Shown here: piece by piece, positions 37,201 to 43,750 of the stretch
Position numbering within the stretch: the stretch's first letter is position 1
Layout: each line of letters opens with the position of its first letter
NCBI GenBank assembly: GCA_964017185.1
Contig: OZ024870.1
Span: 23,397,621 to 23,461,620, forward strand
DNA from: Rugalucina vietnamica
Lineage: Eukaryota > Mollusca > Bivalvia > Lucinida > Lucinidae
Direction: 5' to 3'
DNA length: 64,000 bases
The notes under the pieces: model-generated
The model's database searches: none
Seen by the model: the letters and a program-made list of their open reading frames with translations, nothing else
Told to the model about the DNA's origin: nothing
Program-made: the position numbers and the translations under genes

Positions 37201-38062
37201 AGACTGAGAGAATCGCTTGCAACGAGCAAGTCTGTCCACGTAAGTTATAGTTCCAATGTTTTTAATATATTACTTACATGTACATCATAATTGCGCTGAT
37301 CTAGTGGTCCGAACTGGGGATCCGTCAGTACGGACTAATGATCGAATTCCAATCAAACGTGTATGGGTTCGCAAAAGGTATAGTTTTGTCGGATCCCTTC
37401 CCTGCCCTTCCCGTTCCGAAGTATGAGATCCCGCTCATCCGAGAAATTTTCCAGACCCCAATATTGAGAAATATAGCCTATGTTGGCCTTTGTTTTCCAG
37501 TGTCGATTGTATGGCCTTTTATACATGTATCTTTTGAGCAGCACACTTTTTGAAACATTCACACATATTGTTAAATAAGTCTAGAAGCGTTGACTCGTCT
37601 TGCCAAGATACTTAGAAAAGACCATCTAGCCTTAGAATTGAGCCTGTGCATGAGAAAAACAACAATTTGGGTTCCGACCAGCTCCGACACAAACCGGGCT
37701 GTACAGTCAAAGAAGATGGTTAGAGGCTGGAATTTTTGGATTTGGAAAAAATAGGAAGTGTACTGTCCGTGTAGCAAAAACAAATGCGCTGAACCGCTGT
37801 TACCGCGAAGCTGATCTGCGCCTTTGTTTTCGCATATGTAAATTGTTGGTTTTCTAATGCGGCGGCTCTTATTATCACTCATTTATTTCCAGTTTCGTGT
37901 GATCCCGTCCCCGTTGGAACAATCTACCCCGACCCATGTGGAGCATGCAGCAACCTGTTTTACGCCTGCACAGGCACAACGGAGCCTGTTGCATTTAACT
38001 GCCCCGGCGATGAGGTGTGGAACGTGGCAAACAATATGTGCGAGGCAGAATGCTCCGAGTAA
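18531..38062 (+). CDS. Gene A: secreted TSP1-(EGF)7-TSP1-CBM14 protein, 13 exons
   Basis: Join 18531-18736, 19527-19601, 25930-25967, 26277-26480, 27671-27790, 28456-28569, 30729-30842, 32549-32665, 33325-33441, 33816-33932, 34429-34545, 37051-37239 and 37893-38062. All junctions are GT-AG and the sum is 1,698 nt, 565 residues plus TAA. Predicted order: signal peptide (1-25), small four-Cys segment (about 70-106), TSP1-like domain (107-155), Pro/Thr linker (155-174), seven EGF modules (175-446), TSP1 (447-509) and chitin-binding CBM14-like domain (510-565). From exon 4 on, every internal exon is phase 1-1, the usual arrangement for shuffled extracellular modules. I infer an extracellular matrix, cuticle or shell-matrix protein. 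No gene name can be assigned. Gene B downstream is its paralogue. Confidence 0.85.
18818..19057 (+). mobile_element. Hairpin MITE family 2, copy 2 (gene A intron 1)
   Basis: Terminal inverted repeats TGAGCC...CATGAGAAAACC and GGTTTTCCCATGCGGCGGCTCA flank a non-coding core. The centre is a near-perfect hairpin: AAACAAAGGCGCTGATCAGC, a short GTGCAGTTACTGCAC turn, then the complementary arm. It begins 81 bp after exon 1. Confidence 0.85.
19105..19137. repeat. Poly-T tract
   Basis: About 31 uninterrupted T residues in gene A intron 1, between two MITE copies. Confidence 0.9.
19267..19502 (-). mobile_element. Hairpin MITE family 2, copy 3 (ends 24 bp before exon 2)
   Basis: It has the same termini and central hairpin (GATCAGCTTCGCAG/CTGCGAAGCTGATC) as copy 2 but in inverted orientation. 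Its right terminus, GGCTCA, ends 24 bp before the first base of exon 2. The polypyrimidine tract of that splice site is therefore the only intron sequence between element and exon. Confidence 0.85.
19527..19601 (+). CDS. Gene A exon 2: first CX5C pair of the small Cys segment
   Basis: Acceptor TTTGTTTCAG and donor GAG|GTACCG; 75 nt, phase 2 to 2. It encodes [19 protein letters not shown]..., a C-x5-C pair with YTG in its centre. Gene B exon 2 encodes the matching C-x-YTG-x-C...V...GH pattern (SCQYTGICIREV). I do not recognise the family; there is a faint resemblance to VWC-type 'CxYxG' motifs. Confidence 0.75.
20351..20590 (+). mobile_element. Hairpin MITE family 2, copy 4 (gene A intron 2)
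   Basis: GAGCCGCGACGCGAGAAAACC and GGTTTTCTCACGATGCGGCTCA form the termini. The inner hairpin is nearly perfect over about 60 bp (AAAGGCGCTGATCAGCTTCG, GGTTACC turn, complementary arm). Confidence 0.85.
20662..20940 (+). mobile_element. Hairpin MITE family 1, copy 1 (gene A intron 2)
   Basis: The terminal repeats are CATTACGAAAACATGTCC and GGACATGTTTTCGTGATG. The core hairpin joins ACATAGATTGTGGGTAC...GAACCG with CGGTTC...GTACCCACAATCTATGT around a CGCCGAGGCG centre. The right half carries the family's 'GGTATACCCCTGCATACCCC' and 'GTGGGGTATAAGGGGG' blocks. About 280 bp, non-coding. Confidence 0.88.
20941..22720. other. ACGTCA-rich intron segment with a 48-bp palindrome
   Basis: No exon or known element is recognised here, but ACGTCA/TGACGT-type motifs (CRE-like) are dense. 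I count about a dozen, including near 21022, 21046, 21859, 21868, 21993, 22170, 22211, 22302, 22424, 22490, 22512 and 22542. The segment may be an old transposon rather than a regulatory region. Confidence 0.5.
21208..21255. repeat. Perfect 48-bp palindrome
   Basis: ATCTTACACGAGTGGTCATT followed by TCAT and the exact complementary arm, with no loop and no mismatch. Such loop-free palindromes can extrude as cruciforms and are often transposon ends or centres. Confidence 0.9.
22721..23097. other. Intron 2 sequence without recognisable features
   Basis: I found no repeat family, exon or RNA signal in this stretch. Confidence 0.4.
23098..25222 (+). mobile_element. AGCTCACC-family repeat block with about 4-5 internal tandem units (gene A intron 2)
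   Basis: The block opens with the hairpin AGCTCACCTGAGCC-GAA-GGCTCACAAGGTGAGCT and closes with CAGGTGAGCGTTCTC. Inside, the segment 'TTCAAAGATCTTCTTCTC' recurs near 23191, 23624, 24103 and 24569 (spacings 433-479 bp). It is followed each time by GGTCACATGACCAAGATGGC and paired GGTCAAGGTCA / TGACCTTGACCT motifs. Terminal AGCTCACCTG/CAGGTGAGC suggests a terminal-inverted-repeat element. It encodes no protein that I can see. Confidence 0.75.
25223..25929. other. 3' part of gene A intron 2
   Basis: Overlapping short frames on both strands (25542-25903) are not supported by splice signals or by any domain I recognise. I treat this as ordinary intron sequence. Confidence 0.4.
25930..25967 (+). CDS. 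Gene A exon 3: 38-nt micro-exon, second CX5C pair
   Basis: Acceptor TTTATTTCAG and donor TGCG|GTAAGT. It encodes [13 protein letters not shown] and closes the small domain with a C-x5-C-G. Gene B has an exon of exactly the same 38-nt length at 61270-61307 encoding QKSDLCHKRQPCG, with identical phases (2 in, 1 out). That match is the best support for so short an exon. Confidence 0.8.
26277..26480 (+). CDS. Gene A exon 4: TSP1-like domain and Pro/Thr linker
   Basis: Acceptor TTTTCCAG and donor GAAA|GTGAGT, phase 1 out. It encodes [20 protein letters not shown]..., with the TSP1 hallmarks W-x-x-C, C-x3-C-G-x-G and a basic RTR strand, and six Cys in all (GC, EC, RC, LC, QC, SC). After the last Cys come a Gly-rich stretch and a [11 protein letters not shown] linker. 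Gene B exon 4 is the counterpart but lacks two of these Cys. Confidence 0.85.
26492..26690 (-). mobile_element. Degenerate hairpin MITE family 1, copy 2
   Basis: The recognisable parts are GGATAGCATGTCCGTG, TATCCCGTATACCCC and an eroded hairpin (GACTGTGGATACCC ... GATCTATGTTTTGAGC). It starts about 11 bp after the exon 4 donor site. Its palindromic centre is largely lost. Confidence 0.6.
26735..26930. repeat. 'ATATCCCATATCCCAAAATAAA' degenerate tandem repeat
   Basis: About six imperfect units of roughly 30 bp share 'CCCATATCCCAAAAT'. They are bounded by the short inverted pair TGAGGCTTG (26732) and CAAGCCTCA (26919), so the block may be a small mobile unit. Confidence 0.7.
27299..27670 (+). 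pseudogene. Three truncated tandem copies of an EGF exon (112-bp period)
   Basis: Copies start at 27335, 27447 and 27559, each after an intact TTTCAG acceptor. Each encodes the N-terminal two thirds of the EGF module of exon 5 (NACG...PCANGGxCS...GYQCDCD). Each then runs into the next copy's intron tail (GATTTACGACTGTA...) without a donor site, and in-frame stops follow. The 112-bp unit is 'end of intron plus 5' part of exon', so the amplification produced extra acceptors but no complete exon. Confidence 0.8.
27671..27790 (+). CDS. Gene A exon 5: EGF module 1
   Basis: This is the fourth and only complete copy of the 112-bp series. Acceptor TTTCAG, donor GATG|GTAGGA; 120 nt, phase 1-1. It encodes [19 protein letters not shown]... 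with six Cys in EGF spacing and the ending [15 protein letters not shown]. It lacks the DINEC calcium-binding start seen in later modules. Confidence 0.85.
27800..28455. other. Gene A intron 5
   Basis: No element is recognised. There is a C15-type run near 28266-28287 and otherwise AT-rich intron sequence ending at the exon 6 acceptor. Confidence 0.4.
28456..28569 (+). CDS. Gene A exon 6: calcium-binding EGF module 2
   Basis: Acceptor CTACTTCAG, donor AATG|GTGAGT; 114 nt, phase 1-1. It starts [18 protein letters not shown] and continues [18 protein letters not shown] plus C-x-N-T-P-G-S-F-x-C fits the calcium-binding EGF consensus. Confidence 0.9.
28816..28940 (+). pseudogene. Decayed duplicate of exon 6
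   Basis: An acceptor-like CACTTTAG is followed by [10 protein letters not shown]-like coding sequence closely matching exon 6. Frameshifts and an in-frame stop (TTATATGATTAAACG) interrupt it before the recognisable 'CDCTGI' end. A further scrap of the same junction (GGTTCACTTTAGATACAAATGAAT) lies at 28733-28757. The exon was duplicated in the intron and died. Confidence 0.75.
29281..30553 (+). mobile_element. AGCTCACC-family repeat block 2 (gene A intron 6)
   Basis: It starts TTTTAGCTCTCCTGAGCTG and ends TTCTCAGGTGAGCAATCG. 'CTTCTCTGAAACCG' recurs near 29323, 29890 and 30341, with 'ACCAAGATGGCCGCC' and 'CCGATTTCAACGAAACTTGG' following. It is more decayed than the block at 23098-25222. Confidence 0.7.
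30729..30842 (+). CDS. Gene A exon 7: EGF module 3
   Basis: Acceptor GTCGTTTTAG, donor ACTG|GTACGT; 114 nt, phase 1-1. It encodes [18 protein letters not shown]...[17 protein letters not shown]. Six Cys, no DINEC calcium-binding start. Confidence 0.88.
30856..31680. other. Gene A intron 7, 5' part
   Basis: Apart from the GA/GACA microsatellite listed separately I recognise nothing. A 120-codon frame at 31031-31393 owes its RERERER/TDRQTDR run to that microsatellite and is not a gene. Confidence 0.4.
31189..31270. repeat. (GA)n(GACA)n compound microsatellite
   Basis: A GAGAGA run passes into GACAGACA repeats, about 80 bp in total. Confidence 0.95.
31681..31882 (+). mobile_element. Degenerate hairpin MITE family 2, copy 5
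   Basis: It keeps 'GTGGTTTTGAACAGGTTGGAC', 'CAAGCACAGAAGATGG' and the arm GCGAAAACAAAGGCGCTGATC. The second arm is shortened (AGCTGTGCGCCTTTG) and the termini are not clear. Confidence 0.65.
32260..32522 (+). mobile_element. Hairpin MITE family 1, copy 3 (ends 26 bp before exon 8)
   Basis: Termini CATTACGAAAACTTGTCC and GGACATGTTTTCCTGATG; intact central hairpin ACATAGATTGTGGGTACACG... with a CGCCGAGGCG centre. The right terminus lies 26 bp from exon 8. Its CTGAT fits a branch-point consensus (YTNAY) about 28 nt before the splice AG. Confidence 0.88.
32549..32665 (+). CDS. Gene A exon 8: calcium-binding EGF module 4
   Basis: Acceptor TTTTCACTCTAG, donor AGTG|GTATGT; 117 nt, phase 1-1. It begins [16 protein letters not shown] and ends [15 protein letters not shown]. 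Very similar to exon 10, suggesting recent exon duplication. Confidence 0.92.
32668..33324. other. Gene A intron 8
   Basis: No element is recognised. A short pyrimidine-rich acceptor, ATTTTTGTTTGTAG, closes it. Confidence 0.4.
33325..33441 (+). CDS. Gene A exon 9: calcium-binding EGF module 5
   Basis: Acceptor TTTGTAG, donor AATG|GTATGT; 117 nt, phase 1-1. It starts [16 protein letters not shown] and ends [15 protein letters not shown], with the C-x-N-S-P-G-T-F-x-C calcium-binding pattern. Confidence 0.92.
33816..33932 (+). CDS. Gene A exon 10: calcium-binding EGF module 6
   Basis: Acceptor CATTCCCACAG, donor AGTG|GTATGT; 117 nt, phase 1-1. It starts [16 protein letters not shown] and ends [15 protein letters not shown]; closest to exon 8. 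Confidence 0.92.
33935..34428. other. Gene A intron 10
   Basis: AT-rich; I see no repeat family or RNA element. Confidence 0.4.
34429..34545 (+). CDS. Gene A exon 11: calcium-binding EGF module 7
   Basis: Acceptor GTCTTTCTGCAG, donor GATC|GTAAGT; 117 nt, phase 1-1. It starts [16 protein letters not shown] and ends [15 protein letters not shown]. This is the last EGF before the C-terminal TSP1. Confidence 0.92.
34698..34741 (+). ncRNA. Type-I hammerhead ribozyme, first copy
   Basis: In order: stem I strand GGGTCA (34698-34703), core CTGAAGA (fits CUGANGA), stem II GGCT-TAAGT-AGCC, core GAA, then the self-complementary ACCATGGT as stem III with its terminal U, then A at the cleavage position, then TGGCCC pairing back to GGGTCA (six pairs, one G-U). 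Predicted cleavage is between 34735 and 34736. With only two loop bases, stem III would be weak in a monomer, so a dimeric hammerhead is likely. Confidence 0.85.
34736..35109 (+). ncRNA. Predicted 374-nt self-cleaved (circular) RNA unit
   Basis: This is the interval between the two predicted hammerhead cleavage sites. Double self-cleavage of the intron transcript would release this RNA with ends suited to ligation into a circle. It has no meaningful reading frame. Expression is inferred, not shown. Confidence 0.55.
35072..35115 (+). ncRNA. Type-I hammerhead ribozyme, second copy
   Basis: Identical in every core and stem position to the copy at 34698-34741: GGGTCA, CTGAAGA, GGCT/AGCC, GAA, ACCATGGT, A, TGGCCC. 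Predicted cleavage is between 35109 and 35110. Confidence 0.85.
35194..35408 (-). mobile_element. Degenerate hairpin MITE family 1, copy 4
   Basis: Begins CATCAGGCTAACATGTCCGTG. The hairpin arms are ACATAGATTGTGGGTACTC and GTACCCACAATCTAT with substitutions at the centre (CGGCTCGCCAAAGCGG). It sits about 20 bp downstream of the retrozyme. Confidence 0.75.
35636..35914 (+). mobile_element. Hairpin MITE family 1, copy 5 (intron 11)
   Basis: Complete copy: CATTACGAAAACTTGCCC terminus, intact central hairpin with the CGCCGAGGCG centre, GTGGGGTATAAGGGGG block and GGACATGTTTTCGTGATG terminus. Confidence 0.9.
35980..36236 (-). mobile_element. Hairpin MITE family 1, copy 6 (intron 11)
   Basis: Opposite orientation to copy 5. 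Starts CATACGGAAAACATGTCC and ends GGGCAAGTTTTCGTAATG. The hairpin is slightly worn (CCACCTCTGCGAGGCAG centre). Confidence 0.85.
36360..36638 (-). mobile_element. Hairpin MITE family 1, copy 7 (intron 11)
   Basis: Starts CATCACGAAAACATGTCC and ends GGGCAAGTTTTCGTAATG, hairpin centre CGCCTCGGTGAGGCG. The flanks share ACCTC on both sides, which could be a target duplication, but other copies do not show a consistent one. Confidence 0.88.
36709..36990 (+). mobile_element. Hairpin MITE family 1, copy 8 (60 bp before exon 12)
   Basis: Starts TAACGAAAACATGTCC and ends GGACATGTTTTCCTCATG with an intact hairpin. The short direct repeat CATGATG(ATG)CTA lies on both sides. Confidence 0.88.
37051..37239 (+). 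CDS. Gene A exon 12: TSP1 domain
   Basis: Acceptor TTCGTTGTAG, donor CCAC|GTAAGT; 189 nt, phase 1-1. It encodes [18 protein letters not shown], then [13 protein letters not shown] and ends [11 protein letters not shown]. The W-x-x-W, C-S-x-x-C and R-T-R-T-R strands are classic TSP1. It has seven Cys rather than six, because the usual CG-G is CC-GG here (SASCCGG). Confidence 0.93.
37322..37638. other. Gene A intron 12, 5' part
   Basis: No recognisable element. Short overlapping frames on both strands (37338-37562) lack any domain or splice support. Confidence 0.35.
37639..37868 (+). mobile_element. Hairpin MITE family 2, copy 6 (ends 24 bp before exon 13)
   Basis: TGAGCCTGTGCATGAGAAAA and GGTTTTCTAATGCGGCGGCTC termini. 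The hairpin is worn on the left arm (AAATGCGCTGAACCGC). Its end is 24 bp from exon 13, the same distance as copy 3 to exon 2. Confidence 0.8.
37893..38062 (+). CDS. Gene A exon 13: chitin-binding (CBM14/peritrophin-A-like) domain and stop
   Basis: Acceptor TTTATTTCCAG; ends TCCGAG-TAA. It encodes [19 protein letters not shown], then [19 protein letters not shown] and ends MCEAECSE. The pattern C-x(n)-YPDP-x-x-C-x-x-FYAC-x(n)-NCPG-x(n)-C fits CBM14, with one extra Cys (DPCGAC). It likely binds chitin in an extracellular matrix. Confidence 0.9.
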
Positions 38063-38231
38063 TGAGTCTCGGCAAGGCCACTTTTTTGACCGATTAGGCT
38101 GTTATATGTCCATTCACCATTTTTCCATTATCGGCTGGTTTCCTGCTGACAAAACATCAATATGGGAAAAACAGGTAACCAGCTCTGGTTACCAGTAATT
38201 CCAATATTGATATTTTTTAAAGTGGGAACCA

Positions 38232-38411
38232 TCGGATAATGCAAAAATTTATTGTGGGTACTCGTTAGAACCGCCACGGTGAGGCGATTCTATTGTCGGT
38301 CCACAATCTATGTTTTGAGACATAATGAAAATAAACCGTGACTATCAAAATTCTCAAATGAATGATTTTCATTTTTACATAATAATACTCAATGGACATG
38401 CTTTCGTAATG
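38232..38411 (-). mobile_element. Degenerate hairpin MITE family 1, copy 9, with an AATAAA
   Basis: Fragments TATTGTGGGTACTCGTTAG and CCACAATCTATGTTTTGAG remain, and the right end is GGACATGCTTTCGTAATG. It lies 170 bp past the gene A stop codon. AATAAA at 38330-38335 inside it is the first canonical polyadenylation signal downstream. Confidence 0.65.
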
Positions 38412-38800
38412 AAAATGTATGATATACTCGTTTATTGATTACATGTACATGTAACTATGTAAAATGTATTCTTAAAGATGTTTGAAGATAACAGAGATAA
38501 TTTGAAAGTCATAGCGATAAACTGTGCTTGCAATCTTTGTAAATGGTGGATCTTCAACTAAAACAGTTTTTGAAAATAAGGAATACATAATTATTAGTGA
38601 AGTACGTGTATAGCGACACAAACAGTTACCTAACGTGTTCAAAAGGAATACATGTATAAACTATAGCTTCAATAATTAAAAATGGATTTCCTGCCTCCAG
38701 AACAAGGGAGCCACGCGGAGCAATGTTCCACCAGGTCACCTGATCAGCCGATCATATGCTGCAAACCGAGCATTATCGAGTGTCCGTTTTCGTTAACAGT
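38412..38800. other. Intergenic sequence after gene A
   Basis: AT-rich, no recognisable element. Confidence 0.4.
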
Positions 38801-39041
38801 TGAGACCGCCTCGTGGGAAACCAACAATGTGGTTTCCGAACAGGTCCGACACAAATCAGGCTGTACAGCCGCAGAAGAAGCTAGAAGCTTGAAATCTCGG
38901 ATTTAAGAAGAAGAGGGATTGTACTTTCCTAGTAGCGAAAACAAAGGCGCTGATCAGCTTCGTGGTGCTGATCACCGCGAAGCTGATCTGCGTCTTTGTT
39001 TTCGCCTATGCAAAGTGTTGGTTTTCTCATGAGGTGGCTCA
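38801..39041 (+). mobile_element. Hairpin MITE family 2, copy 7
   Basis: TGAGACCGCCTCGTGGGAAACC and GGTTTTCTCATGAGGTGGCTCA termini. Hairpin around GATCAGCTTCGTGGTGCTGATCACC, slightly rearranged at its tip. Confidence 0.82.
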
Positions 39042-39218
39042 GTTTCAAACGACTTTCATTCTGAAACTGACTGCCTTTTTCTTTGACATGCATGTACGTT
39101 ATTGGTCTATTGAAATGTACGCTTTTCATATTATTAGTTTAAAACTTTATATTGTCATACATTTTAATAAATAGAAGCCAGTGTTAAGACATGTTTTATG
39201 TTTTAATTGCGTATCCTT

Positions 39219-39492
39219 CAGGAAAAATCCGTGAAATGTATACCCCAATTTCATATAAAAAAACTCGGGTTTGCAGCTCTGCACCCCTGGGTATACCTAT
39301 TTTTCTTATTTTTAATCCAAAACATAGATTGTGGGTACTCGTTAGAACCGCCTCGGCGAGGCGGTTCTAACGTGTACCTGCAACCAATGTTTTGTGAAAA
39401 AATATTAAAAATGTCAAAAATGTTCCATTGAAATTTTCAATTTTGCTTATGAAAATTTTCTCTGTATATTGCATGGGCAAGTTTTCGTAATG
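39219..39492 (-). mobile_element. Hairpin MITE family 1, copy 10
   Basis: Starts CAGGAAAAATCCGTG, hairpin centre CCGCCTCGGCGAGGCGG, ends GGGCAAGTTTTCGTAATG. Confidence 0.82.
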
Positions 39493-39589
39493 ATTCGTGA
39501 TTTTTGAAAAGGCAATGGTGAGCAATGGTCACAAACTGGATCAATCAGAAACGAAGTCCCACTCTAAAACCTAGGATGAAAAAATAAAA

Positions 39590-39826
39590 TGAGCCGCTGC
39601 ATAACAAAAACGACAAAATACATTGACGAAAACAAAGGCGCAGATCAGCTGTGCAGTAACTGCACAGCTGATCATCGCATTTGATTTCGCTACATGGATA
39701 GTAGAACACCTCTTCTGCTTATATCCAAAATTTCAAGCCTCTGGCCTGCTTCTGTGACTGTACATGCTGGTTTGCGTCGGTCCATGTCGGAAATACAATA
39801 TGTTGGTTTTCTCATGCAGTGGCTCC
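39590..39826 (-). mobile_element. Hairpin MITE family 2, copy 8
   Basis: TGAGCCGCTGCATAACAAAAAC and GGTTTTCTCATGCAGTGGCTC termini; hairpin GATCAGCTGTGCAGTAACTG with its complementary arm. Confidence 0.82.
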
Positions 39827-40360
39827 AATGACAATTGGGTATTGAGCTCTTTCTCAACAGGTGGCTGCACAACTGATATGAACAAAATATATTAATGTTT
39901 ACATAAAAGGCGCTTAAATTTATTGACCGTCTATAAATTTACAGATTGATAAGTCTTAAGGTTTACAGGTCTACAGCAACAGCACTTTTCAAGCAAACAA
40001 ATGGGCTTATTTGTCATATGAACAATGTCCACACATTGATTGTTTATTATTTTGTATTCAAGTTTAAGTTTATTTTGAAAGAAATGCTATTAGCCTAGTG
40101 CATAAGATCTTTAATTTACAATCTTATAGTTTATTTCTAGTAGTGTTCCCTAGGGACCCAGCATGTCCTTTCATCAGTTTATGTGTTTTTCACATTCACA
40201 TATCATATCAGAGTGACATCCTGGGTCTAGGAGGGGGACAGCGTGAGCAAGGTGAAAATGTATAATTTCCTGAATGTTTCCGTGAGCTAAAATAAGCACA
40301 GTTGTTATAGACAATTTTAAAGACATCAATTGTAGTATTGTAAACATTCATGGTCGTATT
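39827..40360. other. Intergenic, no recognised feature
   Basis: AT-rich; I see no coding or repeat signal. Confidence 0.4.
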
Positions 40361-40583
40361 TGAGCCGCCCCATGGGAAAACCAACAATCTGCTTAGGCGA
40401 AAACAAAGACGCAGATCAGCTTCGCGGTAACCGCTACTTTGTTTTCGCTACTCGGATAGTACAATTCCTCTTCTACTTAAATCCGAAATTTCAAGTTTCT
40501 AGCTCTTTTCTGTGCTTGTACAAGTCGGTTTGTGTCGGACCTGTTCGGAAACCACATTGTTGGATTTCCCACGAGGCGGCTCA
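40361..40583 (-). mobile_element. Hairpin MITE family 2, copy 9
   Basis: TGAGCCGCCCCATGGGAAAACC and GGATTTCCCACGAGGCGGCTCA termini. One hairpin arm is deleted after CTTCGCGGTAACCG, so the centre is shorter than usual. Confidence 0.8.
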
Positions 40584-41699
40584 TTTCTTGTCAAACCGGT
40601 GTCAGGGTGAATATATTTAGGTTCTGTAGATGTATTTATAGAGAAAAAGTACAGGTTCAAATTCAGTCTACATGTATATGTATTGCATTAATGCTTAGAA
40701 ATGTGAATCCCAAACCAATGTTAAATTAAAATTGACATAAATTATGTCATTGACAGAACACAATATTAATAAAGAGCAAGGCATTTTCGTCTTTGAAAGT
40801 GTCATATTTGTCAATTAGGGAAGCGAGTATTTTGAGCAAAGAAATAATTCTTTAACACGCATTAAAAACTACGTAGACCCTTCGAACAAATTGATTTCAA
40901 ATTGCGCATTGTTTAACAACAATACATAATGCAGGAGCCGGAATAGAAATGTCATTCCAGATCCTTTCAATATACAAAGTTGAAAAATATCCCTATTTTT
41001 TGTCAAATTACAAAACCCCCAGCTTGTTCAAGTATGTGCTATTTTTGCATTTTAGGTAGCAAGTCTTCACAAATAATACTTTTTGAAAGACCAAACATTA
41101 CTCTTTCAAAATACATTTTATGGCTAACCTTTACACAGTAAATCAAACAGCTTTGTCACCTGATCGCACGACATACTTCAACACAGGTGGATAGGGAGGT
41201 ATTCTTTTCTATATAGATGTTCTTTTCTGTTAGTACTCGTGGATAAGACAAGATTTTCAAACACATTTTGAGCCATAAATTTGCATGCACATAGTTCAAG
41301 CAGTTACGTTTAATATACGAATTTTCTTGACATTTCGAAAATGAACGAATTACTGCGCAAGTCTGAAAATCTTACAAATATAGTCTATAAATTTAGCAAG
41401 TCCACGTAACTATAAGTTTATGCCAGCTCTTAGGCCTGATTAAGGGGCATGATACTGCTATTCTATCTGCAAAAGAGGAAAATAATGTAAAACTCAGCGT
41501 CGACCTACATGTATGTCATATTCAGAAAACTCCTAAAAGACTGGACGTCTAAAACTAAATCAAGACAGCATGAGCCAAGCTTTCTTAAATGACATTTGCA
41601 GCAAACTGGATGCAATCAATCTCAGTTCAGAGAACCCACTGGACAGTTTTCCATAAAGCTGTTCACTCTTTAGCTGCAACTACGTTAGGACATCCATCT
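40584..41699. other. Intergenic, no recognised feature
   Basis: About 1.1 kb of AT-rich sequence with no repeat family, exon or RNA that I can support. Confidence 0.4.
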
Positions 41700-41978
41700 C
41701 ATTACGAAAACTTGCCCATGCAATATATAGAGATTTTTTTCACCTGTAAAAATTGAAAATTTCATCAGAAAAATTTCGATGTTTTTTCCTATTTTTGCTC
41801 AAAACATAGATTGTAGGTACACGGTAGAACCGCCTCGGCAAGGCGGTTCTTACGAGTACCCACAATCTATGTTTTGGAGCAAAAATAAGAAAAAAGGTAT
41901 ACCCCTGTAAACCTTAGTTTTACTATATAAAAGTGGGGTTTAAGGGGGTATTCGATACACGGACATGTTTTCCAGATG
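41700..41978 (+). mobile_element. Hairpin MITE family 1, copy 11
   Basis: CATTACGAAAACTTGCCC to GGACATGTTTTCCAGATG with hairpin centre CCGCCTCGGCAAGGCGG. It directly abuts the LINE fragment that starts at 41979. Confidence 0.85.
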
Positions 41979-42509
41979 GGCTGGTTTGACGAGAATGTTG
42001 AAGAAATTCAGAGGCTTCCTGAAAAAAAAACACCGATTGCATACGGCACATGAAGATGATACTAAGTGTCCAAGAAGACAGCCTACAGCAATACAGACCA
42101 AGCTCATTCATATGCAAGACTTCTGGCTGAGAAAGAAAGCAGGAGAAATTAAGTCTGTTTGCTGACAAAAAGACATGTTCACATTTCATGATGTACTGAA
42201 AACTATTTATGTCCCAAAGAGTTCAGAAGTCACAACATTGCTCAGTGCAGATGGAAACACTCTTCTTACAGATAAAGATGATATGTTATTAAGATGAGTA
42301 GAACATTACAATAGTGTACTCAATCGGCCTCCAAGTATCCCAAGTATCAATGAGGATGCTATCGACAGACTCCAACAGATAGAGTGCAGAAAATGACAGA
42401 GCTGTTTCACTGTATGTTGAGAAAGGGGGCATCCAACGAAAAATTAACGATGCCTCAATAATCCACCTATACAAGAGCAAAAGAAATACTCAAGTATGTG
42501 GCAATGACA

Positions 42510-43270
42510 TAAGTCCAATTCGCATGCGCCAAAAATACACACGTGTAAATATACTCCGGTGTGCAAATTTTACTCGGGGTAAGTAAATGGCGCATGCGAA
42601 CGCAAATACACACCGGAGTATATTTACATATGGGTAAATTTACTCCTGGGTCTGACCAGATGCAAATTTGATTTTTACAAATACACACGTGTAAATTTAC
42701 TATTATGTCCCATGCGAACGCAAAGTAAAATTTACCCATGAGTATTTTTATTTCAAGTCAATATTCTGCTTTTAGATAACAAATTTTCACATTTTTTGTT
42801 CCTAACTGATTATATGACAGTTGCTGAAACTGTGGACATTGTTGCTAAATAAGAGTTTATTGCCATTCATAACATTTTAGATCATATGGATTGCAAACAG
42901 ACACACTATTTCTTCATCATTCTTGGTTAGGATTCTTGGGGCATTTTAACAGTAATTCCTTGTGAAAGGCTGAAAAAAGGGAACTGTATAACTGCTAAGG
43001 TTATGCCTGACCATTACATGATTCCCCTCTGCTGCCAAAGTCTACATAACACCTTGAAGCAGCCTCTTCTTGTTTTGCAAATACAGAAAACTTAAATGAA
43101 CAGGTTTTAATCCAGAAATGATAAATTTACCTACAAAAATACTCCTGGCGATAAAACCCATGCGAACGCAATTTAAATTTACTCTCAGGTTGATTTGCAC
43201 ACCGGAGTATAAATACACACCGGAGTATATTTACACGCGTGTATTTTTTGCGCATGCGAATTGGACTTTA
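42510..43270. mobile_element. TIR element inserted in the LINE remnant
   Basis: The termini AAGTCCAATTCGCATGCGC and GCGCATGCGAATTGGACTT are exact inverted repeats and continue as TACACACGTGTAAATATACT / TATATTTACACGCGTGTAT. Inside, TACTCCGGTGTG and its complement occur several times. It separates the upstream and downstream parts of the LINE remnant. Non-coding. Confidence 0.82.
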
Positions 43271-43750
43271 GGCTTCTCACTGCTTGCAATTGCTTGAAAG
43301 ATACTATAACAAATACTGATGAATAGCCTGACTATTAATCTTGATCAGACCGGACTTGTCGAAGAAAGTCAATGTGGATTCATAAAAAAAAATTCACAGC
43401 AAGACAACTTCAAAAGAAATTCCAAGAACAAAAAATTTAGACCTATATAAGACTCTTGTCGATCTCACCAAAGTTTTCAACACAGTCAGTCGTGATGGAC
43501 TTGAAAATCATGGCCAAGTTTGGCTGTCCATCTGGTTTCATAGCATTGGTGCGGTAATTTCATGACAGCATGCAGGCTCGTATTCAGAATCATTATGGAG
43601 AGTTCGAGCCATTTCAGTTGACAACTGCGGGGTTGGGGGTCAAACATTGATGTGTGATTGCACTAGCACTGTTCAGCATGATGTTTTCTGACATGCTCAT
43701 GGATGCTTTTAACTCATTTAAGCCTGGCGTCTCTTTTATGGGACATAGGT

